Source: a virus. Taken from it: 34,415 nt of DNA. How positions within the stretch are numbered: the stretch's first letter is position 1; every line of letters begins with the position of its first letter. Below are positions 1 to 7,733 of the stretch, piece after piece. Where the stretch lies: the IMG/VR virus record IMGVR_UViG_3300028553_000097, positions 1 to 34,415 of that record; one strand, 5' to 3'. A model generated the notes under the pieces. It worked only from the letters and a program-made list of their open reading frames with translations, was not told the origin of the DNA and did not search any database. Both the position numbers and the translations under genes were made by a program.

Positions 1-86
1 GTCTGATCTGACCCTCTGACGTTCCACTAGCCCGGCGCGGATTGCGCAGGGACTACCGTTTTCAATCTTGCAAAAGGCATAAGCCG

Positions 87-983
87 ATGATCATCAATCA
101 AGGCAATCTCGCGAACCTGTTCATCGGCTACAAAGCCGCATTCAACAACGGGTTTGATGGCGTCAAGCCGAGCTATACGCGGATAGCGACCGTGGTCCCG
201 TCGACCACTAAGTCGGAAAAATATGCTTGGCTCGGGCAAGCCCCGCGCATCCGCGAATGGCTCGGCGACCGCGTCGTCACCAACATCTCGGCACACGACT
301 ACTCCATTGCCAACAAGAGCTTCGAGAGCACGATTGCGGTCGACCGCGACGATATCGAAGACGACAGCTTCGGCGTCTATGCGCCGCTGATGACAGAACT
401 TGGCCGCTCCATCGCCGTATTCCCTGACGAGTTGGTGTTCGGCATCTTGAGCCGGGGCTTTACGGAAACCTGCTACGACAAGCAGCCGATGTTCTCGGCG
501 AACCACCCTGTCACGAACGAAAAGGGCAAGGAAGTCGCCGTCTCGAACATGCAGGCTGGCGCGTCTGCGCCGTGGTTCCTGCTCGATACCAGTCGCGCCC
601 TGAAGCCGGTCATCTTCCAGAACCGCCGGAAGTTCGACTTTATCGCGAAAACGGACCCCAAGACCTCCGATGAAGTGTTCAACACCAAGCAGTTCATTTA
701 CGGCACCGATGGCCGCTGCAACGTTGGTTTCGGCTTCTGGCAGATGGCGTTCGGGAGCAAGGCAGCGCTCACGAAAGAGAACTTCCGCGCGGCCCGCACC
801 GCCATGATGAACATGACCGGCGACAATGGCCGTCCGCTTGGCCTCACGCCCAACCTGCTCGTCGTCGGTACGTCGAACTCTGATGCCGCCCGCGACATCA
901 TCCTCGCCGAACGGCTGCCGAACGGCGCGACCAACACCGACCGCAACTTGGTCGAGATTTTCCAGACCCCTTGGCTGGCCTGA
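87..983 (+). CDS. Major capsid protein, Mu gpT-like
   Basis: Probable major head subunit of 298 residues. The N-terminal half has the signature of the Mu gpT family: a short start region leading to an STT motif, YAWLGQAP, REWLGDRVV, YSIANKSFE, DRDDIEDDSFGVYAPL and the FSANHPV segment near residue 140. Many such capsids assemble without separate decoration proteins. I chose ATG 87 because it has an AAAAGG Shine-Dalgarno at 72-77 and because family members begin near this point; a TTG 45 bases upstream is also in frame. It is followed by a gp36-like gene, the usual Mu-like order. The scaffold/protease gene that normally precedes gpT would lie before the window. Confidence 0.93.
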   Translation: MIINQGNLANLFIGYKAAFNNGFDGVKPSYTRIATVVPSTTKSEKYAWLGQAPRIREWLGDRVVTNISAHDYSIANKSFESTIAVDRDDIEDDSFGVYAPLMTELGRSIAVFPDELVFGILSRGFTETCYDKQPMFSANHPVTNEKGKEVAVSNMQAGASAPWFLLDTSRALKPVIFQNRRKFDFIAKTDPKTSDEVFNTKQFIYGTDGRCNVGFGFWQMAFGSKAALTKENFRAARTAMMNMTGDNGRPLGLTPNLLVVGTSNSDAARDIILAERLPNGATNTDRNLVEIFQTPWLA

Positions 984-1119
984 TCTAGGCCCGCCCACGA
1001 CCTGCCCTTGCGGGCAGTAACCGGGACGCCCCGTATGAGGCGTGACTAGGGGGAGAGACCCCACCTGTTTTGTAGCGTCCGTTGCGTTCCGCGTCCCCGT
1101 CCCCCGCACGGGCTGACGG

Positions 1120-1157
1120 CCCGGCGGTCTGACCCCGCCGCCGGGTCCGTTTCTTGT
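1120..1157 (+). terminator. GC-rich hairpin downstream of capsid gene
   Basis: An 8-bp perfect stem (CCCGGCGG at 1120-1127 with CCGCCGGG at 1138-1145) is followed by the short T-rich run TCCGTTTCTT. It lies between capsid and gp36 and could partly terminate or attenuate, leaving more capsid than connector mRNA. A second weak hairpin (CTGCCC 1002-1007 / GGGCAG 1012-1017) lies just after the capsid stop and lacks a T tract. Confidence 0.4.
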
Positions 1158-1176
1158 CCTGAAAGAGCGCCCCGCC

Positions 1177-1635
1177 ATGCCCTACGCCAGCGAACAGGAC
1201 ATCATTGATATTTACGGCGCGCCCCGGCTCGATATGCTGGCGGACATCGACGCCAACGGCACCCGCGACGCCGCCAAGATCGAGCGCGCGCTGAACACAG
1301 CCTCCGACGTGATCGACGGCTACATCTCCAACCGCTATGCGCTGCCCCTTCCGCGCGCCTCCGGCGTGCTGCGCGATTGCTGTGTCTCCATCGCGGTCTA
1401 CCGCATGGCGAGCGACCCGACGCTGATGGGCGAAGACGTGCGTCAGCGCTACGAAGACGCGATTGCGTTTCTGAAAGACGTTGCCAAGGGCGTCGCCGGT
1501 CTGGGATCCATTCCAACCAGCGCGCAATCTGCCGCCGCAGCCGCCAGTGGCGCGCCGCCGCTGGCTTCGCCGCAAACCGTTCTCGTCGAAAGCACGCCGC
1601 GCCTTTTTGGTCGCGAACTGCTTCGGAGGCTGTGA
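1177..1635 (+). CDS. Gp36-like head-tail connector protein (DUF1320)
   Basis: A 152-residue protein of the Mu gp36/DUF1320 family. It opens with YASEQDIIDIYG, followed by helices with KIERALNTASDVIDGYISNRYALPL and the conserved helix around CCVSIAVYRMA. The last 40 residues are Ala/Pro-rich and end in FGRELLRRL. Members sit next to the capsid gene and are structurally akin to head-completion or adaptor proteins at the portal vertex. It starts at ATG 1177 after a 190-base gap holding a hairpin; its stop overlaps the next start by one base (TGATG). Confidence 0.88.
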   Translation: MPYASEQDIIDIYGAPRLDMLADIDANGTRDAAKIERALNTASDVIDGYISNRYALPLPRASGVLRDCCVSIAVYRMASDPTLMGEDVRQRYEDAIAFLKDVAKGVAGLGSIPTSAQSAAAAASGAPPLASPQTVLVESTPRLFGRELLRRL

Positions 1636-1841
1636 TGCCGTTCTCCCGACCGCTCACCGTCAGTAATCCGCCACCGCTTGCTGGCATCGCCAGCGCCATT
1701 GCTGCATTGATCTACGCGGCGCTGATCGGCCTGCTGGCACTCGCCGCGATGACCTGGCGTGAGGACGCCGTAGGCTCTGTCGCCCGTGTCATGGTGTCGA
1801 TGATCGGGACCGCGCTGCTTGTCGCGGGGCACCGGCCATGA
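1635..1841 (+). CDS. Small two-helix membrane protein
   Basis: A 68-residue protein of unknown function. Two hydrophobic segments are visible, about residues 15-39 (Ala/Leu/Ile-rich) and 48-64, separated by a short charged loop (TWRED). It is coupled to both neighbours: its ATG overlaps the gp36 stop and its TGA lies inside the ATG of the next gene. A membrane protein between two head-tail connector genes is unexpected for a virion component. The tight overlaps and sensible hydrophobic pattern argue that it is translated. Confidence 0.6.
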   Translation: MPFSRPLTVSNPPPLAGIASAIAALIYAALIGLLALAAMTWREDAVGSVARVMVSMIGTALLVAGHRP

Positions 1842-2326
1842 CCGGCGTCGTCCTCAACGTCACGATGGACGGCTCGTTCGACCGCCTCACGCGGCGGGTG
1901 GACAACCTTGCAGCCCTCAATCGCACACTCGTGCTCGACGGGCTGGGTCAGATCGGCGAGATGCAGACCAAGCGCCGCATCGCGTCTGAGAAGACCGCGC
2001 CGAACGGCACGCCGTGGCGGCCTAACCGCCGTGGCACTTCGATCCTCGTGCAACAGGGCTTCCTGCGCGACAGCATCCATCACGCCGTCGAAGGCAGCGC
2101 GTCCGTCCGCTGGGGTTCCAACCTCGTTTATGCCGCCATCCATCAGACCGGCGGGACGATCCTGCCAACGAGTGGCCGCTTCCTCGTGTTCCGCGCCGGT
2201 GACCGGATGGTGTTTGCAACCAGCGTCACCATCCCCGCCCGCCCCTATCTCGGGATCAGTGTGGCGAACCGCGCGCAGATGGAGCGCCACCTCGTGACCA
2301 TGCTTGGGAGACAGCTCAATGGTTGA
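1838..2326 (+). CDS. Virion morphogenesis / tail completion protein, Mu gpG-like
   Basis: A 162-residue protein with features of the phage virion morphogenesis family (Mu gpG, P2 gpS). Supporting segments are KRRIASEKTAPNGTPW near residue 45, the short stretch LRDSIHHAV, YAAIHQTGGTI around residue 95, and IPARPYLGIS near the C-terminus. Family members are small proteins of head-tail joining or tail completion. Its ATG overlaps the preceding stop by four bases, and the following gp37-like gene starts inside its last codons. Confidence 0.87.
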   Translation: MTGVVLNVTMDGSFDRLTRRVDNLAALNRTLVLDGLGQIGEMQTKRRIASEKTAPNGTPWRPNRRGTSILVQQGFLRDSIHHAVEGSASVRWGSNLVYAAIHQTGGTILPTSGRFLVFRAGDRMVFATSVTIPARPYLGISVANRAQMERHLVTMLGRQLNG

Positions 2327-2861
2327 CCAACCGCCGACCGGCAATTTCAACCGCTTTCATGAGGCCGTTACAGCCGATTTGAAGGCGGCGTTAACCGGCG
2401 TTGCCGTCGATGAGCACTTCGGCCCGTTTGAGCTGGATGAGTTGAAATCCTACGCCGTCAAAGCGCCGGCTGTGCGGGTGTCGATTGCCGGTCCATCGCA
2501 CACCGACGCAATGTCGACGGGTGGGCGCGAGGCGCATCTGGTCGTCGCCGCGTTCGTGGTGACCAAGGCCGCGCCGAACTGGCCTGCCCACAAATCCGCG
2601 ATGGACCTCGCCGAGCGGATCGCGGCGCGCATCCATCGCAACACGTTCGCGCTCGCGTTCGTCGAGCCGCCCCGCGATGTCATCATCGAGAACCTCTACA
2701 GCGGCAAGCTGCGCGAATTCTCGGGAAGCGTCGCGCTGTTTTCGGTGTCGTGGACGCAGCGGGTGCAGTTTGGCCTTGAGACCGCGCCGTTGCCAGTTCC
2801 CGCCCCGCCCCTGCCCGAGGGCTTCGCCTTTGAAATCGAAATTGAAGAGGTGCCCCAATGA
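2319..2861 (+). CDS. Gp37-like tail/connector protein (DUF1834)
   Basis: A 180-residue protein resembling Mu gp37 (DUF1834), which is found beside gp36 and gpG in Mu-like phages and probably acts as a tail terminator or connector. The pattern matches: an N-terminal helix with FHEAVTADLKAAL, a central part with AVRVSIAGPS and a beta strand HLVVAAFVV, then helices with AMDLAERIAARIH, and a C-terminal strand ALFSVSWTQRVQFG with an acidic tail. I chose ATG 2319, which overlaps the previous stop; a TTG 15 bases upstream is possible. The next gene overlaps by four bases. Confidence 0.8.
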   Translation: MVDQPPTGNFNRFHEAVTADLKAALTGVAVDEHFGPFELDELKSYAVKAPAVRVSIAGPSHTDAMSTGGREAHLVVAAFVVTKAAPNWPAHKSAMDLAERIAARIHRNTFALAFVEPPRDVIIENLYSGKLREFSGSVALFSVSWTQRVQFGLETAPLPVPAPPLPEGFAFEIEIEEVPQ

Positions 2862-5122
2862 CCATTCCAGTTCGTGCGAGCGAGATCGTTGCTGCGCTGC
2901 CAACGCCGCTTGCGCCGTTGACCGTTTACTACATCGAGCGCGCCGGTAGCGTTGGCTACGATGTGGTTGCGACCGATGCCGACGCGCTGCCCATCGCCAT
3001 GAACCTCGTGCTGGTCAAAGGTGACCCGGGTGGGGCCGACACGGTTGCCGCCTGCGAGGCGGCGCGCGACGAGGCAGAGGCCGCGCAGGCGACCGCTACG
3101 ACGAAGGCGCAGACCGCGACTGATCAGGCAGGCATCGCTTCGACGGGTGCGTCCACAGCGACGACGAAAGCGCAGGTCGCGACCGATCAGGCCACCATCG
3201 CCACGACTGGCGCGACGACGGCGACGACGAAGGCGCAGGTTGCGACCGATCAGGCCACCATCGCCACGACTGGCGCGACGACGGCGACGACGAAAGCGCA
3301 GGTCGCGACCGATCAGGCGACGGCGTCGGAAAACGCCGCCACGGCGGCAGCGGCCTTTGCCATGGCAGCGGCAGGCTCGAAAGATGCGGCGGTTGTCAGC
3401 GAGGGCAAGGCCGCAACGAGTGCGGCGCAAGCGCTGTCATCGAAGAACTCTGCAGCATCTTCGGAAGCGAACGCGGCAACCTCGGTGACAGCGGCAGCAA
3501 GCAGCGCAACCTCGGCTCTAAACTCTGCCAATCAAGCCTCGGCAACCGGGATTGTCATTGTCCAAAACCTTGTGTCGGCGCAAAGCGCAGCGACGGCGGC
3601 AGCAAACTCCGCGACCGCTGCCGCTACTAGCGCGACGGGGGCTGCTACCTCCAAGACCGGCGCTGATACGTCAGCCACCAATGCAGCTAACTCGGCGACG
3701 GCTGCTGCTGGCAGCGCCACCGCCGCATCGACACAAGCAACTAGCGCGGCCAACTCGGCAACAGCGGCGGCAGCCTCGGCGGCAGCGGCCTTGGCTAACC
3801 AACTTCCTGCCGACTGGGCCGTCTCGACCGGCGTCCAACGCATTGTCAACAAGCCCACGACACTCGCGGGCTACGGCATCACGGACGCTCTTGCGTCGGC
3901 GTCAAAGGGCGCGGCCAACGGCGTCGCGCCGCTTGACGCAACCTCGCGGGTTCCGGCAGCCTATCTCCCAGCCTACGTCGATGATGTGCTGGAATTCAAT
4001 GCGCTCGCTTCGTTTCCGGTGCCCGGCGAAGCTGGGAAAATCTACATCGCGCTCGACACTGGAAAAATCTATCGCTGGTCGGGCAGCGCCTACGTCGAGA
4101 TTTCGGCGTCGCCGGGGTCGACCGATGCGGTGACGGAGGGCGCTGTCAATCTCTACCATACGAACGCGCGCGTCACCGGCCTGATCGCTGCATCTCTCGG
4201 CGTCTCCGTTCAGGCGTACAGCGCAGTGCTCGCCGGTTGGGCTGGGATCGCTCAGATCGACGGATCGAACAACGTCGGCATCGGGATGGCGCCGACTGGC
4301 AGCTTCAAAATTGAAATATCCGGGTCACTAAAAGTATCGACTGCTCTCGTGGCCGGTTCCTGGACCATGAACTCTACGACCGGTGTTTATTTATCCGCCG
4401 GATCGCGCGGTAAGCTCCACGCTGGCGCTCTGGCTGCGGGCGGCGCCTATCCATTGGGGATCAGCTCCGGCGACGGCGTGACCATGACCGGCGGCCACTT
4501 GTTTTTCAACGTCGACGGCGTCGAGCAGTTACGCCTGACCTCAACAGAGGCCCGCTTCAGAGGCCCGATCTCCACCCCGAATGTAAACTCGTCGTCACAA
4601 TCGAACTTTCAGGGCAACCAGCAGGGGGGGATCTATCAGGCAGCGACCGTTGGTTATGGCACCGGTGGCCTGATGGTCCAGGGACTAGGCGTTGGTGCTG
4701 CGGCCTACATGTCGTTCCATCGTCCCGGCGCGTTCGCCATGTGCCTCGGTCTGGACGTTAACAACAAGTTGGCGTGTGGCGGATGGTCGATGGGCCTCAA
4801 CTCTTACGAGATATACCACGCTGGCAATCCGCCACCCAATCAGATCATGGCTCATGGGCGCGTCAATGGTTCCACCGGCGCGCTGTTGCGGTCGGTCGGT
4901 GTCACATCCTGCACCCGATTGGCTGCTGGAACATACGAGATCGTGCTCGCTGGAACGCTGCCCGCTAACGTTGAGGTGTTTGTCACCACGGCTCGGACAG
5001 CGAGCAACGTCCAAATTGGATTTGAGGACGACACGTTCCGGTCAGGCAACACGATCCGAATTTTCACGGTCAACAACGCCCACAACGCCGAAGACGCGAA
5101 GTTTTCGTTCGCGATCATTTAG
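2858..5122 (+). CDS. Tail fibre protein with Ala/Thr-rich repeats
   Basis: A 754-residue tail fibre, probably a trimeric host-binding protein. After a short anchor-like N-terminus (about 60 residues) comes a long Ala/Thr/Ser-rich shaft (residues 60-310) predicted as coiled coil, including three and a half near-identical 21-residue repeats. At about residue 314 there is the classical fibre motif KPTTLAGYGITDAL, then a module with GEAGKIYIALDTGKIYRW and SAYVEIS (about 390-410). The C-terminal 300 residues are Gly/Ser-rich and include YEIYHAGNPPP near 650, typical of fibre knobs. It follows gp37 directly, with no sheath, tube, tape-measure or baseplate gene between. No intramolecular chaperone motif was recognised. 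Confidence 0.9.
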   Translation: MTIPVRASEIVAALPTPLAPLTVYYIERAGSVGYDVVATDADALPIAMNLVLVKGDPGGADTVAACEAARDEAEAAQATATTKAQTATDQAGIASTGASTATTKAQVATDQATIATTGATTATTKAQVATDQATIATTGATTATTKAQVATDQATASENAATAAAAFAMAAAGSKDAAVVSEGKAATSAAQALSSKNSAASSEANAATSVTAAASSATSALNSANQASATGIVIVQNLVSAQSAATAAANSATAAATSATGAATSKTGADTSATNAANSATAAAGSATAASTQATSAANSATAAAASAAAALANQLPADWAVSTGVQRIVNKPTTLAGYGITDALASASKGAANGVAPLDATSRVPAAYLPAYVDDVLEFNALASFPVPGEAGKIYIALDTGKIYRWSGSAYVEISASPGSTDAVTEGAVNLYHTNARVTGLIAASLGVSVQAYSAVLAGWAGIAQIDGSNNVGIGMAPTGSFKIEISGSLKVSTALVAGSWTMNSTTGVYLSAGSRGKLHAGALAAGGAYPLGISSGDGVTMTGGHLFFNVDGVEQLRLTSTEARFRGPISTPNVNSSSQSNFQGNQQGGIYQAATVGYGTGGLMVQGLGVGAAAYMSFHRPGAFAMCLGLDVNNKLACGGWSMGLNSYEIYHAGNPPPNQIMAHGRVNGSTGALLRSVGVTSCTRLAAGTYEIVLAGTLPANVEVFVTTARTASNVQIGFEDDTFRSGNTIRIFTVNNAHNAEDAKFSFAII
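3098..3325 (+). repeat. 63-bp tandem repeats in the fibre shaft
   Basis: Three tandem 63-base units start at 3098, 3161 and 3224, with a partial fourth from 3287. Each encodes 21 residues beginning TTKAQ and containing ATDQA and ATTGA. Units 2 and 3 differ at only a few silent positions, so the duplication is recent. Because the unit is a multiple of three, gain or loss of copies changes fibre length without a frameshift. Confidence 0.92.
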
Positions 5123-5131
5123 GAGCCAGCG

Positions 5132-5878
5132 ATGTTTATAATTTATCAAGCGCCTGCGCATCCGATCACCACAGTCAGCGTTTCGCATGACGCGATGATT
5201 GCCGCTGTGTTTGAGGATATCCCGGCAGTGACGAGGGACGTTCCTGCTGTCACGCGCACCGTGCCGGCAGTCATGGATGGCGATACGATCATCACGCCGG
5301 AGAGTGAGGAAATCGTCACGCCTGCTACCGTCGAAATAGTGACGCCAGCGACGCAACGGGTTGTGACGCCAGCCGAGACCGATGCCGAGTTCGAGGCCCG
5401 CATGGTTTCCGCGCTCGTGCCACCCGGTGCCCAACACGTTATCGTTGATCCAGTCACGTTGCCGGGGGTACCCGTGGAACGATGGATTGTGGATTGGGGC
5501 ATGGGGGTTGTCACAACCCGAGCGGCGACAGTGACCGTCGCTGACATCGTGGCCGAGCGCGAGCGCCGCATGGCGCTCGGGTTTGACTATGTTTTTGGAG
5601 ACGCACGCGGCGTCCACCACATCGGCACAACACCAGCCGACATGAAGGGCTGGGACGAGGTCACGCAGGCGACCCAGGCCATGATCGCGCTCGGCGCGGG
5701 CGCTACCACTTTGACCGTCGTCACCGATACCGGCCCCGCGACGATCACGGCACTGGAGTGGCAGTACATCCTGATGGCGGCGACGGCATCGCGCCAGCCG
5801 CTCTGGGCGCACTCGTTCGCGCTCCAGGCAATGACGCCGATCCCGGCTGACTACGCCGACGATAGTTACTGGGCCTGA
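5132..5878 (+). CDS. DUF4376-type tail-fibre-associated protein
   Basis: A 248-residue protein. The last 110 residues resemble the DUF4376 domain common downstream of phage tail fibres: an ERERRMALGFDYVFGDARG segment, GTTPADMKGWDEVTQ, and ITALEWQYILMAA followed by RQPLWAHSFALQAM. The N-terminal half has degenerate short repeats (PAVTRDV/PAVTRTV at 30-45, then several VTPAT units at 60-85). A strong AGGAG at 5121-5125 precedes ATG 5132. It probably assists fibre assembly or is a minor fibre subunit; the sequence does not decide which. Confidence 0.75.
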   Translation: MFIIYQAPAHPITTVSVSHDAMIAAVFEDIPAVTRDVPAVTRTVPAVMDGDTIITPESEEIVTPATVEIVTPATQRVVTPAETDAEFEARMVSALVPPGAQHVIVDPVTLPGVPVERWIVDWGMGVVTTRAATVTVADIVAERERRMALGFDYVFGDARGVHHIGTTPADMKGWDEVTQATQAMIALGAGATTLTVVTDTGPATITALEWQYILMAATASRQPLWAHSFALQAMTPIPADYADDSYWA

Positions 5879-5940
5879 GACTCTTAACGCCTAACCGTAC
5901 CCGTTGCGTTTGCGTCCCGTACAACACAGGGGCAGATCCC

Positions 5941-6714
5941 ATGACCATCGTTCCGGCGTCGATACGCAACCGCAACCCAGGCGCTCAATATCCCGGCAAA
6001 AGCGCTCGCAAGTTCGGGTCCAGTTCCTACGAAACCTTGATGAGCAAGGACGGCAAGCATCTGATCGCGACCTTTCGTTCTGACATTCAGGGCGGGGCCG
6101 CACTTTTCGATCTGCTCAACGCCAAATACACCGGCATGACGATTGAGAAGGCCATCACCAAATGGTGCGGCGCGTTCTACGTTTCGACCTACATCAAGGT
6201 ACTTGAGGAGAAGGGCGGAATTAAGCGCTCCGACCTGCTGACCAAAGACCTGTTGCGCGATCCGTCCAAAGCTATCCCGCTGGCTAAGGCAATGGCCTTG
6301 CAGGAGGCGGGGCGGGATTACCCCATGACGGACGAACAATGGTCTCAGGCGCACGCCTGCGCGTTCCTTGAGCCGGTTGCGCCCGCGTTCAGTCCAGAGA
6401 ACGACGTGCCGACGCCAAAGGCTGAAATGCGGACGGCTGAGGCCGTGGCGACCGTCGCGAAAGTCGCCGCCGTTGTGGCAGGGACGGGCGGTTCGGCGAC
6501 CGTAGCGTTGACGCCCACGCTGCCACCAGTGCCGTCTGCTGTCACCAACAGCCTGACCAACGCCACAGCATGGCAAGGCATCGGGGAACAGATCGTCTCG
6601 TTTAAAGCGACGATCCTTGCCGCGCCGCTCACGTTCACGATGATTGCTGCCGTATGCGGTGTGCTGTGGTTTTTCCCGTCAATCGCTGAAAAACTTGGGG
6701 GCAACAAGTCATGA
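5941..6714 (+). CDS. Endolysin-like protein with C-terminal membrane segment
   Basis: A 257-residue protein. Residues 8-145 match my recollection of a rhizobial phage and prophage lysis-associated family (RNRNPGAQYPGKSARKFG near the start, FDLLNAKYTGM near 60, KWCGAFYVSTY near 80, then AIPLAKAMALQEAGR). A catalytic residue cannot be assigned by eye. A Pro/Ala/Thr-rich linker (150-205) leads to a hydrophobic segment at about 225-247, and the end is charged. A soluble muralytic domain tethered by a C-terminal helix would need holin-dependent or self-inserting export. It heads the lysis cassette, with AGGGGCAG as ribosome site, and its stop overlaps the next start. Confidence 0.66.
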   Translation: MTIVPASIRNRNPGAQYPGKSARKFGSSSYETLMSKDGKHLIATFRSDIQGGAALFDLLNAKYTGMTIEKAITKWCGAFYVSTYIKVLEEKGGIKRSDLLTKDLLRDPSKAIPLAKAMALQEAGRDYPMTDEQWSQAHACAFLEPVAPAFSPENDVPTPKAEMRTAEAVATVAKVAAVVAGTGGSATVALTPTLPPVPSAVTNSLTNATAWQGIGEQIVSFKATILAAPLTFTMIAAVCGVLWFFPSIAEKLGGNKS

Positions 6715-6968
6715 TTGAGGCTCTAATTCTCAAGTACGGGTACGATAAATTCAAGCAATTCTGCCGGTTTGCAGCTATTGGCTTTGGTATTGTTGCGTCG
6801 ATTATTGGGTTTGCGTGGAACCAGCAAACGAAGGGTGCGGCGAAGGCCACAGCCAAGATCGAAAAGCAGGATACAGCCAATGTCAATAAAGCGAATACTG
6901 TTGGCGCTAAGTCTCGTGACCCCCGTTCTTGGGGCGTGCTCGACCCAAATGTCCGCAACGACAACTAA
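6711..6968 (+). CDS. Inner-membrane spanin-like protein
   Basis: An 85-residue protein with one membrane segment (about residues 20-37), then a Lys/Ala-rich helical part and a C-terminal tail ending DPNVRNDN. Size, single N-terminal helix and location after an endolysin suggest an Rz-like i-spanin. The gene below is embedded in its 3' end in another frame and encodes a lipoprotein, as in lambda Rz/Rz1. The periplasmic domain is short for an i-spanin, so a holin accessory role remains possible. Confidence 0.58.
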   Translation: MIEALILKYGYDKFKQFCRFAAIGFGIVASIIGFAWNQQTKGAAKATAKIEKQDTANVNKANTVGAKSRDPRSWGVLDPNVRNDN

Positions 6969-7134
6969 AGGCGCTCTTGATGCCTTCAAGGTGATCAGCA
7001 TGAGCCGAAAGGACACATGCCAAACGCAAAAGGAAATTGCAGAGCACAATAGCCGCTATGAGACGCTTAAGAGCGGCAAAGAAACGGTGTTGAAAGCTCC
7101 ATGTGACGTAGAGCAGAAGGTGGCGTCCAAATGA
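6880..7134 (+). CDS. Outer-membrane spanin-like lipoprotein, overlapping
   Basis: An 84-residue lipoprotein. The signal peptide begins MSIKRILLAL and the lipobox is VLGAC with Cys at residue 20, so lipidation and outer-membrane location are expected. The mature part has ISMSRKDTCQTQKEIAEHN, resembling short phage lysis proteins with a conserved KDT...HN motif. Its first 89 bases overlap the 6711-6968 gene in the +1 frame, the hallmark of nested Rz/Rz1 pairs. ATG 6880 is preferred because it gives a complete signal peptide; the frame is open further upstream. Confidence 0.68.
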   Translation: MSIKRILLALSLVTPVLGACSTQMSATTTKGALDAFKVISMSRKDTCQTQKEIAEHNSRYETLKSGKETVLKAPCDVEQKVASK

Positions 7135-7271
7135 AAACGCTCGCCCTAATCCTAGCCCTATCGCTTGCAGGTTGCGCAATCCCCTTCGACTCCCGCCCAC
7201 CGTGGCAGCGCATGACGCCGACACATGATCCGTTGATGAGTGTCCCACATCCCAACCCCCATTGGCCATGA
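7131..7271 (+). CDS. Small lipoprotein (46 aa)
   Basis: A short gene for a 46-residue lipoprotein: MKTLALILALSLAGC gives a signal peptide and a canonical LAGC lipobox at Cys15. The mature part is about 32 residues, Pro- and His-rich (PPWQRM, PHPNPHWP). Such tiny Pro-rich lipoproteins are typical of Rz1-like o-spanins, so this and not the 84-residue neighbour could be the functional outer-membrane partner. The start overlaps the previous stop (ATGA). Confidence 0.62.
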   Translation: MKTLALILALSLAGCAIPFDSRPPWQRMTPTHDPLMSVPHPNPHWP

Positions 7272-7292
7272 GTAGAGCGATGATGGATACGC

Positions 7293-7538
7293 ATGCCCGC
7301 ACACTTGACGATGCTTTGGCAAACCTTAAGCGCTCGCTTGAGGCACGACCCGGAGATTTTGGCCCTTCGGATCGACCATCTGGAGGGCAGGGTCACGTCA
7401 CTCGAAACCAAGCCGGAGCCAGAAGCCCAAACGGTATCAACGCCAATGGGAAAAATACCCGCTCCAATCGTCATTCTGATCGTGTTGTGGCTGATCATTT
7501 ACAAGCCAGACGCAGCATTGAAGTTTTTAGGTTTGTGA
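7293..7538 (+). CDS. Small membrane protein in lysis cassette (holin-like)
   Basis: An 81-residue protein with an amphipathic N-terminal half (DPEILALRIDHLEGRVTSLE, predicted coiled coil), a Pro/Glu linker, and one C-terminal membrane segment of mostly Ile, Val and Leu around residues 57-72, ending KPDAALKFLGL. The position after the lysis proteins makes a holin or pinholin role possible, though single C-terminal helices also occur in other phage membrane proteins. Its stop overlaps the next start (TGATG). ATG 7293 is the first start in this frame with a sensible protein. Confidence 0.55.
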   Translation: MPAHLTMLWQTLSARLRHDPEILALRIDHLEGRVTSLETKPEPEAQTVSTPMGKIPAPIVILIVLWLIIYKPDAALKFLGL

Positions 7539-7678
7539 TGTGGGGGGCTGTCGCTGTCAGCGTTGGGATTGCTGGCTTCCGTTTGCTGGACGAGGCACGC
7601 CAGCGTCACGACCGGCAGCAATCAACGCTGACTCGCCTCCTATTTGCCCCTCCTGCTCTAGGTGATAGGGGGCTGTAA
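7538..7678 (+). CDS. Small membrane protein (46 aa)
   Basis: A 46-residue protein starting within the stop of the preceding gene (TGATG). A short hydrophobic N-terminus (WGAVAVSVGIAGFRLL) is followed by a charged Arg/Gln-rich helix and a short tail. It is probably made by translational coupling and may be a partner of the preceding holin-like protein. The same frame is open upstream to 7262, but that part is the shadow of the previous gene. Function unknown. Confidence 0.45.
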   Translation: MWGAVAVSVGIAGFRLLDEARQRHDRQQSTLTRLLFAPPALGDRGL

Positions 7679-7733
7679 GTGGTGCACGCATCGGCCAGGG
7701 TGTTTTGGCTGGCGATGTAACGGGTGTCCTTTG

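Noticed and set aside
27-1178. Long minus-strand open frame opposite the capsid gene
   Set aside because: It mirrors codon structure of the capsid gene, which has clear family motifs on the plus strand; its composition (Arg/Ala/Val/Asp-rich) is typical of a shadow frame.
2696-3430. Minus-strand and +1-frame Arg-rich frames across the tail-fibre repeats
   Set aside because: They are shadows of the GC-rich Ala/Thr repeat coding sequence.
7262-7537. Upstream part of the frame that ends at 7678
   Set aside because: It overlaps the well-formed 7293-7538 gene, and its sequence (Arg/Asn/Gly-rich) lacks protein character; only the part from 7538 is kept.
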